Below, in pieces: positions 1 to 4,399 of a stretch of DNA of 6,768 nt. This stretch comes from Akkermansia sp. (GTDB lineage: Bacteria; Verrucomicrobiota; Verrucomicrobiia; Verrucomicrobiales; Akkermansiaceae), in assembly GCA_017379255.1 (NCBI GenBank), contig JAFNWZ010000096.1:1-6768 (forward strand). Direction: 5' to 3'. Below the pieces are notes generated by a model. That model was not told where the DNA came from and did no database searches. It was given only the letters and a program-made list of their open reading frames with translations. Position 1 is the first letter of the stretch, and each line of letters starts with the position of its first letter. A program made the translations under genes and the position numbers.

Positions 1-14
1 GAATAGGGAATAGG
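1..14. repeat. Two tandem copies of a 7-mer at the window edge
   Basis: GAATAGG occurs twice in tandem at 1-7 and 8-14, followed by a small inverted repeat (ggatt at 14-18, aatcc at 22-26). The run touches the window edge, so more copies may lie to the left. The rest of 1-71 shows no gene that I can support. Confidence 0.3.
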
Positions 15-71
15 GATTCGTAATCCGTAATTCTCCATCCTTCTCCTCTCGAATCTGTGGGACACGTATAT

Positions 72-120
72 AAAGAAGAACCCGGCTGGGAGGGAGTACC
101 TGCACCAGCCGGGGTTAAGG
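72..120 (-). terminator. Rho-independent terminator of rpmI-rplT
   Basis: The arms at 79-89 and 105-116 form an 11-bp GC-rich stem with one bulged base and a loop of about 15 nt. Read on the minus strand, the hairpin follows the rplT stop by about 30 nt and leads into a T-rich tail (ttcttctttatat). This is the expected end of the ribosomal protein transcript. Confidence 0.8.
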
Positions 121-147
121 GAATTAGTGTTTCGGTTGCCGAAGTGT

Positions 148-531
148 TTACGCCTTGAGAGCAGCACCCTCCTTGGCCTCGATAGCCTTCTTGGCCTGTT
201 CGAAAACAGCCTTGAATGCTTCCGGGTTGGCGATAGCCAGCTCGGACAGGGACTTGCGGTCCAGATCGATGTTGGCGGCCTTGAGACCCTCCATGAAACG
301 GGAGTAGGTCAGACCGAGGGGACGCACGGCGGCGGAGATACGAGCGGTCCAGAGGCGACGGAACTGACCCTTACGCTTCTTACGGTCGCGGTACTCATAC
401 TGCCATGCTTTGTAAACAGCATCCTTAGCGTAGCGGAAGAGCTTGCTGCGGAAACCGCGGAAGCCCTTGGCGCGAAGCAGGATGCGCTTGCGGCGGGCGC
501 GGGATGCCGGCCCATTTGTAGCACGTGCCAT
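148..531 (-). CDS. rplT: 50S ribosomal protein L20
   Basis: The 127-aa product is ribosomal protein L20, an early assembly protein that binds 23S rRNA in the large subunit. The very basic N-terminal half begins MARATNGPASRARRKRIL and contains the family signature around residues 36-62 (KDAVYKAWQYEYRDRKKRKG), followed by RLWTARI and the compact C-terminal domain (GLTYSRFMEGLK, ANIDLDRKSLSELA). A short Ala/Lys-rich tail makes it slightly longer than the usual 115-120 residues. The ATG at 531 is fixed by the MAR start and by an in-frame stop four codons upstream. It lies 153 nt downstream of rpmI and is the last gene before the terminator at 72-120. L20 is known in other bacteria to repress its own operon, and the long structured gap upstream could serve that purpose here, which is inference. 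Confidence 0.97.
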   Translation of the reverse strand: MARATNGPASRARRKRILLRAKGFRGFRSKLFRYAKDAVYKAWQYEYRDRKKRKGQFRRLWTARISAAVRPLGLTYSRFMEGLKAANIDLDRKSLSELAIANPEAFKAVFEQAKKAIEAKEGAALKA

Positions 532-684
532 AGTTCTTTTTTATCTATATGCGTTGAACAGACTGTTCTTCCTCACCTCCTTGCAGTCTCGCCTGTTCGA
601 TCCCCGACAGTGTGTCGCGGGGAAGGCTGCACGAAGGCCGCCCGATATGCGGGCGGTGCTTGGCTGGTAGCCATGTTCCTCGGC
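532..684 (-). promoter_or_regulatory. Structured rpmI-rplT intergenic leader
   Basis: This 153-nt gap is long for a ribosomal protein pair and holds no gene. On the minus strand it contains, in order: a 7-bp hairpin (arms 650-656 and 638-644, 5-nt loop), a bulged hairpin of about nine pairs (613-623 with 601-609), a perfect Shine-Dalgarno sequence at 573-582, and a 13-nt near-perfect palindrome, GAACAGTCTGTTC, at 556-568. No hairpin is followed by a T run, so it does not look like an attenuator-terminator. An L20-responsive translational control element is a reasonable guess. No match to the known E. coli or Bacillus L20 leader structures was established. Confidence 0.4.
573..582 (-). promoter_or_regulatory. 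Perfect but displaced Shine-Dalgarno before rplT
   Basis: AAGGAGGTGA on the minus strand is a full-length complement of the 16S anti-SD. It ends 41 nt before the rplT ATG, far beyond the usual 5-10 nt. The palindrome at 556-568 lies between them. Folding of that palindrome could bring SD and start closer, or the site could be a ribosome standby site. The sequence is certain, the role is inferred. A GTG inside it opens an 11-codon frame ending at the stop just before rplT, which I do not call as a gene. Confidence 0.5.
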
Positions 685-894
685 TTAAGCGAAGGGCATG
701 TTCTGCTTGACTGCCCAAACCTGGGTGGCGTCCACCAGAGCGGGACGTCCAAGAGCGCGCTTGCGCTTGCTGGACTTCTTCTGGAGAATGTGACGCTTAC
801 CCTGCTTGCGACGCAGAACCTTGCCCGTGCCGGTCACCTTGAAACGCTTGGCCACGGCCTTACGTGTCTTGTTGATACCACCTTTGCGGGTCAT
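685..894 (-). CDS. rpmI: 50S ribosomal protein L35
   Basis: This small, very basic protein of the large ribosomal subunit is 69 aa from the chosen ATG. The family core KTRKAVAKRFKVTGTGKV is followed by RRKQGKRHILQKKSSKRKR, matching the conserved L35 pattern of a Lys/Arg-rich segment with RHIL and KRKR. The ATG at 894 is chosen because L35 proteins start only a few residues before KTRKA. An in-frame ATG ten codons earlier (924) would add a non-family extension and lies inside the promoter called at 904-931. L35 is normally encoded between infC and rplT. Here rplT follows on the same strand, but the neighbour on the other side is a divergent ArsC-family gene, so infC is not adjacent. Confidence 0.93.
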   Translation of the reverse strand: MTRKGGINKTRKAVAKRFKVTGTGKVLRRKQGKRHILQKKSSKRKRALGRPALVDATQVWAVKQNMPFA

Positions 895-903
895 GGTGCA
901 GAG

Positions 904-931
904 ATTATACACAGCTTTTTCCATCTGGCAA
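904..931 (-). promoter_or_regulatory. Sigma70-type promoter of rpmI-rplT
   Basis: On the minus strand TTGCCA (926-931) and a perfect TATAAT (904-909) are separated by 16 nt. The -10 box ends only 9 nt before the rpmI ATG at 894, so the predicted transcript would have almost no 5' leader. Upstream, 940-987 is rich in A and T tracts that could act as an UP element, as expected for a highly expressed ribosomal operon. Confidence 0.6.
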
Positions 932-989
932 GGAAAATATCACCCATTTTTTAGAAAAATAATTTTTTTGTCAATTCCTACTTTTTTGC

Positions 990-1018
990 TTGCAATTAAG
1001 GTAGAATTATTCTAAAGT
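990..1018 (+). promoter_or_regulatory. Possible promoter of the ArsC-family gene
   Basis: TTGCAA (990-995) and TAAAGT (1013-1018) are spaced by 17 nt, and the -10 ends 6 nt before the ATG at 1025. An alternative -10, TAGAAT at 1002-1007, is closer to consensus but lacks a well-spaced -35. There is no Shine-Dalgarno before the start codon. The region is AT-rich and shared with the divergent rpmI promoter. Confidence 0.35.
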
Positions 1019-1024
1019 ACGGCC

Positions 1025-1387
1025 ATGAACACGACATTTATCGAATATCCGAAGTGCACAACCTGCAAGAAGGCAAAGAAGTGGCTGAGCGAGCAGGGGG
1101 TGGAATTTTCCGACCGCCACATTGCCGAGGCGAACCCGAGCGCGGAGGAATTGCGCTCTTGGTGGCAGGCAAGCGGCGTACCGCTGAAGAAGTTTTTCAA
1201 CACCTGTGGGGTGAAATACCGCGAGCTGAACCTGGCCGAGCAGCTCAAGACCATGAGCGAGGACGAGCAGCTGGCACTGCTGGCCTCTGATGGCCTGCTG
1301 GTGAAGCGCCCGATTCTGGTGACCGCCGAGGGGAAGGTGGTGCCTGGGTTCAAGGCGGAGACCTGGAGCGCCGCTCTGGGTAAATAA
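1025..1387 (+). CDS. ArsC/Spx-family thioredoxin-fold reductase-like protein
   Basis: The 120-aa cytoplasmic protein belongs to the ArsC/Spx/YffB superfamily. Near the N-terminus it has the redox motif PKCTTCKKAKKWL, with a CxxC at Cys11 and Cys14. It ends with the family's LLVKRPILV segment and PGFKAETWSAALG. The last block is typical of the roughly 115-120-aa 'arsenate reductase family' proteins such as YusI and YffB. True plasmid-type ArsC proteins are longer and use a single Cys with a downstream Arg triad, so arsenate reduction is not assured; a thiol reductase or a stress-linked role is equally possible. The ATG at 1025 is the start because family members begin immediately before the first beta strand. 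It stands alone between its own putative promoter and the terminator at 1427-1464, and no ars genes are nearby. Confidence 0.88.
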   Translation: MNTTFIEYPKCTTCKKAKKWLSEQGVEFSDRHIAEANPSAEELRSWWQASGVPLKKFFNTCGVKYRELNLAEQLKTMSEDEQLALLASDGLLVKRPILVTAEGKVVPGFKAETWSAALGK

Positions 1388-1426
1388 GGAAGTTTGAGTC
1401 GGTAATAACGTCAATGCAAGCAGTGG

Positions 1427-1464
1427 CCGCGTGCCGGGATTTTCCCGGTGCGCGGTTTTGTCTT
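1427..1464 (+). terminator. Strong Rho-independent terminator after the ArsC-family gene
   Basis: The arms 1427-1439 and 1443-1455 form a 13-bp stem with two G-U wobbles and a 3-nt T loop. The sequence TTTTGTCTT follows. It separates the ArsC-family gene from the peptide/radical SAM unit, so these are probably different transcripts. Confidence 0.85.
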
Positions 1465-1469
1465 TGCTC

Positions 1470-1498
1470 TTGCAGCGGTGCGTGCGGTATGGTAGGAT
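1470..1498 (+). promoter_or_regulatory. Possible promoter of the peptide/radical SAM unit
   Basis: TTGCAG (1470-1475) and TAGGAT (1493-1498) are spaced by 17 nt, each matching four of six consensus bases. The -10 ends 6 nt before the ATG at 1505, the same geometry as upstream of the ArsC-family gene. The same bases (tagga, 1493-1497) could instead be a weak Shine-Dalgarno 7 nt from that ATG, so the two readings compete. Confidence 0.3.
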
Positions 1499-1504
1499 AT
1501 GCGC

Positions 1505-1702
1505 ATGGATATCAAACCTGCAAATCAGAAGAAGAAGCTTGTTTACCCGCTGGCGGCTGCCGCCGTGGTGGGTAGCGCCGTGCTTTCCAGCTGCCAGCAG
1601 CAACAGCAGCAGCGCCTGGGTGGTGAACCCCCGCAGGCACTCGGTGGTGTGATTATCATAGAACCGGCCAAGGGTGCAACGCCCGTCAAGGCTGATAAGT
1701 GA
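1505..1702 (+). CDS. Small lipoprotein-like peptide 1, putative radical SAM substrate
   Basis: I do not recognise a named family. The 65-aa product has a Lys-rich n-region (QKKK, residues 8-11), a hydrophobic stretch at 12-27 and a lipobox LSSC ending at Cys30, so signal peptidase II processing and lipidation are predicted. The mature part would be 36 aa: Cys, six Gln, RLGG (37-40), then EPPQALGG (41-48), VIIIEP and a Lys/Ala/Pro tail. It has no aromatic residue and no other Cys after the lipobox. The ATG at 1505 was chosen over 1499 because it aligns with peptide 2 (MDIKPA and MKINPS) and sits 7 nt from TAGGA. The stop is 14 nt before the likely peptide 2 ATG, and the radical SAM gene follows. 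A precursor of a modified, lipid-anchored peptide is the favoured inference; an ordinary small lipoprotein remains possible. Confidence 0.75.
   Translation: MDIKPANQKKKLVYPLAAAAVVGSAVLSSCQQQQQQRLGGEPPQALGGVIIIEPAKGATPVKADK
1592..1624 (+). repeat. Cys-Gln6-Arg-Leu-Gly-Gly block, copy 1
   Basis: This segment encodes CQQQQQQRLGG in peptide 1, with Gln codons CAG CAG CAA CAG CAG CAG. The protein block is identical to the one at 1789-1821, but the CAA falls at a different position, so the copies are not a recent exact duplication. Confidence 0.9.
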
Positions 1703-1716
1703 TTCCGCCAGACACC

Positions 1717-1983
1717 ATGAAGATTAACCCTTCTACCCGGAAGAAGAACCTGCTGTACCCCATGGCCGCTGCTGTGGTGCTGGCTGCCTGCCAGCAGCAG
1801 CAACAGCAGCGCCTGGGCGGCGTTCCCCTGCCGCCGCCTGGTGTGCAGCCTGAAGAACCTGTGGTGAAGCCGCAGGAAAAGGAGGAATCCACCCGCCCGC
1901 AGCGCCTGGGGGGAAGAATGAAGCAGATGATGCCGGGGGTGCGACAGCAACCCCTGCCGGGTAAGAAACGCGCCTCGCGGTGA
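1717..1983 (+). CDS. Small lipoprotein-like peptide 2, putative radical SAM substrate
   Basis: This 88-aa paralogue of peptide 1 also belongs to no family I recognise. It has the same layout: n-region with RKK at 8-10, hydrophobic stretch LLYPMAAAVVLAA (12-24), canonical lipobox LAAC at Cys25, then six Gln and RLGG at 32-35. The longer mature part (64 aa) continues with a Pro/Glu/Lys-rich linker, a second block TRPQRLGGR (59-67), and a basic tail with Gln-Pro and Pro-Gly steps (VRQQPLPGKKR). There is no aromatic residue or second Cys after the lipobox. The ATG at 1717 aligns exactly with the peptide 1 start. A GTG at 1699, overlapping the peptide 1 stop as GTGA, is an alternative that would add six residues and allow translational coupling. 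Its stop overlaps the radical SAM start by 4 nt, strong evidence that the products act together. Confidence 0.75.
   Translation: MKINPSTRKKNLLYPMAAAVVLAACQQQQQQRLGGVPLPPPGVQPEEPVVKPQEKEESTRPQRLGGRMKQMMPGVRQQPLPGKKRASR
1789..1821 (+). repeat. Cys-Gln6-Arg-Leu-Gly-Gly block, copy 2
   Basis: This segment encodes the same eleven residues as 1592-1624, with Gln codons CAG CAG CAG CAA CAG CAG. A further QRLGG lies at 1900-1914 in peptide 2, matched by QALGG at 1634-1648 in peptide 1. Confidence 0.9.
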
Positions 1984-3092
1984 GAGATACGCTGCAGCTG
2001 ACCCTGTGCCTCACGCATGATTGCACCCTGCGTTGCGCTTATTGCTACGCAGGGCGCAAGTATGCGCATGCCATGACCCGCGAGGTGGCCGAGCTGGGCA
2101 TGGAGACCGGGCTGGTGGAAGCTCTGCGCACCGGGCGCGGGGTGGATGTGAGCTTTTTTGGCGGTGAGCCGCTGCTGGAGTGGGACTTGCTGCGCCATTG
2201 CCATGCGTATATGGAGCGGCGCGCTGCAGAACTGGGCGTGGCCGTGCGCTATGGAATCACCACCAATGGCACCTTGCTGGACCGGGAGCGCCTGGCCTGG
2301 ATGGCGGAGCGGGATTATCTGGTGGGGCTGTCGGTGGATGGTTCGCCAGAGATGCACAATGTGAACCGTTGCTATGCCGACGGGCAGGGGAGTCATGCTG
2401 CTGTGGCTGCGGCATTGGCGCTCATGCAGGAGTTTCCCACGCTGCGCAGCCGGGGTATCTGCGTGGTGAATCCGGCAAACCACCATTTGCTGTGCGAGGG
2501 GGTGGAGTGGCTGCACGCGCATTACAACGGGGTGGTGGGGCTGAATTTTGATTACTGGAGCGAGTGGAGTGATGCGCAGTTTGATTCCCTGAGCCGGCAG
2601 CTGGATGCCTTGCAGGTAATGATGCTGGAATCCTACCGCGCGGGGAATCCCATACGCGAGGAGAATATCGAGGGCAAGATATGGAGCGCCCTGCGCGATG
2701 CGGAACAGGCCTGCACGCATTGCACCATTGGCGAGCAGGAACTTGCCGTCTCGGTAGACGGGCATTTCTTCCCCTGTTCCCGCATGGTGGGGGTGGGGGA
2801 TGACCCTCAGATTACCTTTGGCAATGTGTACAGCGGCATTGACCGCGCCCGGCAGGCATGGTTCATCGCCACACGCGGCAACGCCACACCGGAATGCCGC
2901 CTGTGCGAGCTGCGCCACCGCTGCCTGAATACCTGCGGCTGCACCAATTATGCCGGCACGGGGAGCATTAACCGGGTGTCCCCCTTCCTGTGCAATCTGG
3001 AGCAGAAGCTCATTGAGATGGCAGATGATTTAGCTGAAACACTCTGCCAGGAGGCGAATCCCGCCTTTATCCAGCGTTTTTATTGCTGTTGA
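1980..3092 (+). CDS. Radical SAM/SPASM peptide-maturase-like enzyme
   Basis: The 370-aa cytoplasmic enzyme has the radical SAM CxxxCxxC motif at Cys15, Cys19 and Cys22, which holds the [4Fe-4S] cluster that cleaves S-adenosylmethionine. The SAM-binding GGEP follows at 61-64. The C-terminal SPASM domain is complete: Cys248-x12-Gly261-x4-Cys266, then Cys306-x2-Cys309-x5-Cys315-x3-Cys319, and Cys338, enough for two auxiliary clusters. Size and order resemble anaerobic sulfatase maturases and PqqE-type peptide maturases. The protein starts directly at the first barrel strand (LQLTLCLTHDC), so it has no N-terminal RRE leader-binding domain. The GTG at 1980 is essentially the only upstream start: an in-frame stop lies at 1962, and it overlaps the peptide 2 stop as GTGA, implying coupled translation. 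It ends in an unusual YCC. The adjacent peptides are the likely substrates; the reaction is unknown. Sulfatase activation elsewhere in the genome is the main alternative. Confidence 0.9.
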   Translation: MRDTLQLTLCLTHDCTLRCAYCYAGRKYAHAMTREVAELGMETGLVEALRTGRGVDVSFFGGEPLLEWDLLRHCHAYMERRAAELGVAVRYGITTNGTLLDRERLAWMAERDYLVGLSVDGSPEMHNVNRCYADGQGSHAAVAAALALMQEFPTLRSRGICVVNPANHHLLCEGVEWLHAHYNGVVGLNFDYWSEWSDAQFDSLSRQLDALQVMMLESYRAGNPIREENIEGKIWSALRDAEQACTHCTIGEQELAVSVDGHFFPCSRMVGVGDDPQITFGNVYSGIDRARQAWFIATRGNATPECRLCELRHRCLNTCGCTNYAGTGSINRVSPFLCNLEQKLIEMADDLAETLCQEANPAFIQRFYCC

Positions 3093-3128
3093 AAGAAACC
3101 GCGCATGGGGTAGGAATCCCATGCGCGG
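3091..3128 (-). terminator. Hairpin terminator between converging operons
   Basis: The arms 3099-3109 and 3118-3128 form a perfect 11-bp GC-rich stem with an 8-nt loop. On the minus strand it lies about 24 nt after the stop at 3153 and is followed by TTTCTTTC, a proper terminator tail. On the plus strand the same hairpin follows the radical SAM stop but has no T run, so it would end that transcript less efficiently or merely protect its 3' end. Confidence 0.75.
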
Positions 3129-3152
3129 CCTGAATGAAGAAATGCTGTTTGC

Positions 3153-4376
3153 TTACTTCTTACGAATGATGAACTTGCCGTGGGTATCACGGGACTTTTC
3201 ATCGTTATCGAAAGTCACTAGGATGCGGGGGGCGACAGGCTTTTTCTCTGCCGTCACATAGTAACTGGCCGGGGATGTCAGCGTGAAGGCCCGGGTGTCT
3301 TCAGAGACGAGCGTTTCACCATCGTACAGCGCGACGCGCGTGACTCTGGCAGGTGTTTTGCCCCGGGTGGGTTCAAAGCGGACTTCGTACTTACCGGCGG
3401 CATCGATGGGAAGCTTGCCTTGTATTTCTGTGGCAACCCCTTGCATGGGGAGGGAATCGGGGGACCACCCCCGCACATACTGCAGCCCTGCGGTCCAGTC
3501 GCGCATGACGATGACAGCTGAGCGACCCAGCACGGAATCCGGGTTGAGTTCTTTCATGATGCCGGCATAGTGGGCAATGGCGGCAGCGCCGCCGGTGCCG
3601 ACGCGGCGGCGAATCAGCCCGATGGTGAATGCGCAGGCATTCTGTTTCTGCTGCACGGTGTGCAGCGGATTGGCAATGGCGGCATCCATGACCTTCAGCG
3701 CTTCGCTGAGCGGAAGTTCGTTGATTTTATCGCCCAGGGGATTATTGTAGAACTTAAGCGCAGCGAGACAGCCGGATGCATCCTCCGGGTCTGCCGTCTT
3801 GATAAGTTGTTCCACTTTGTCCGGGCGTTCAATGTACTCTACCTGGGCAGCCTGCAGCAGAAGCCTGGCGCGCTCTGCTCCCTGCGCGGCATTGGCCTGG
3901 CTCATGAGCTGGTCCTGCCTGGCCTTGGCTTTGCGGAGCCTGGTGATGAGGCGGGCAATGCGGTCTGCTTCGGGGTTGACCATGGGCGGACCACATACAA
4001 TGCCATATTGGCGGCCTGTCTTATCATACAGCACGACCGCAGGGAAGGAGTGCTTGCTGTGGACATGGGGGAGTTGCAGCTTGCCCATGGTCTTGTTAAA
4101 GCTCTCTTTCTGTTCCTCGTTCATCTTTTCAGGCAGGGGGACCAGTATGGTGGCCGCATGGCCGAGGGCGTTTTCGACGATGGGAGAGTTGTATAGCAGG
4201 GTGATGTGTTCCTTAGCGCGTTTGTCCCAGTCTTTGCCGTAGATGAAAAGCGCATATCCATCGTCATTCACCTTGGCGAGAGCCTGCTCGTAGTTGCTTA
4301 CCTTGCTGGCTGCCGTGACCGGCTGCAGCGTAGCAAGTACTGCTGCACACATCAGTATGGAAAAAAGTGGTTTCAT
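3153..4376 (-). CDS. Exported protein with thioredoxin-like region and C-terminal beta module
   Basis: I recognise no named family for this 407-aa product. It starts with a Sec signal peptide (MKPLFSILMCAAVLA, ending near VTA at 20-22). Residues 29-130 read like a thioredoxin fold: a strand YALFIYGKDWDKRAKE at the active-site position and SFPAVVLYDKTGR at 110-122, with Pro112 where the cis-Pro would be. The CxxC is absent, replaced by DWDKRA. The middle (about 140-310) is helical. The last 80 residues (GKYEVRFEP, VALYDGETLVSED, a final THGKFII) resemble a beta-sandwich module seen at the ends of secreted hydrolases. A noncatalytic periplasmic scaffold or binding role is inferred. The ATG at 4376 gives a clean signal peptide. 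An ATG at 4403, overlapping the upstream stop as ATGA, would add nine residues and is the alternative. It is co-transcribed with the gene at 4400-6768. Confidence 0.75.
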   Translation of the reverse strand: MKPLFSILMCAAVLATLQPVTAASKVSNYEQALAKVNDDGYALFIYGKDWDKRAKEHITLLYNSPIVENALGHAATILVPLPEKMNEEQKESFNKTMGKLQLPHVHSKHSFPAVVLYDKTGRQYGIVCGPPMVNPEADRIARLITRLRKAKARQDQLMSQANAAQGAERARLLLQAAQVEYIERPDKVEQLIKTADPEDASGCLAALKFYNNPLGDKINELPLSEALKVMDAAIANPLHTVQQKQNACAFTIGLIRRRVGTGGAAAIAHYAGIMKELNPDSVLGRSAVIVMRDWTAGLQYVRGWSPDSLPMQGVATEIQGKLPIDAAGKYEVRFEPTRGKTPARVTRVALYDGETLVSEDTRAFTLTSPASYYVTAEKKPVAPRILVTFDNDEKSRDTHGKFIIRKK

Positions 4377-4399
4377 ATCAAATGGGGGTGGTAGGGTTA

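Noticed and set aside
895..924. Upstream ATG at 924 as the start of rpmI
   Set aside because: It adds ten residues not seen in L35 and lies within the TTGCCA/TATAAT promoter, so it would probably not be transcribed.
127..954. Plus-strand open frame of 275 codons across rplT and rpmI
   Set aside because: It lies exactly opposite two certain ribosomal protein genes and shows no domain of its own.
1025..1387. Arsenic-resistance cassette
   Set aside because: No arsB, acr3 or arsR is nearby, and the protein is the short YusI/YffB-type family member rather than a classical arsenate reductase.
1592..1821. CAG-rich tracts as a possible phase-variable microsatellite
   Set aside because: Each tract is interrupted by CAA, and both encode exactly six Gln. 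A unit of 3 nt would change length without switching the frame.
1877..1920. Strong SD-like AAAAGGAGGA in peptide 2 and an in-frame ATG at 1918
   Set aside because: The spacing from SD to the ATG is over 30 nt, and the resulting 21-residue peptide would lack the signal and RLGG motifs. The purine-rich bases are explained by Lys/Glu codons.
1686..2918. Long minus-strand open frame (about 410 codons) antisense to the peptides and the radical SAM gene
   Set aside because: Its translation is His/Gln/Pro/Arg-rich with no recognisable domain and mirrors the codon structure of the plus-strand gene, which has every expected radical SAM and SPASM motif.
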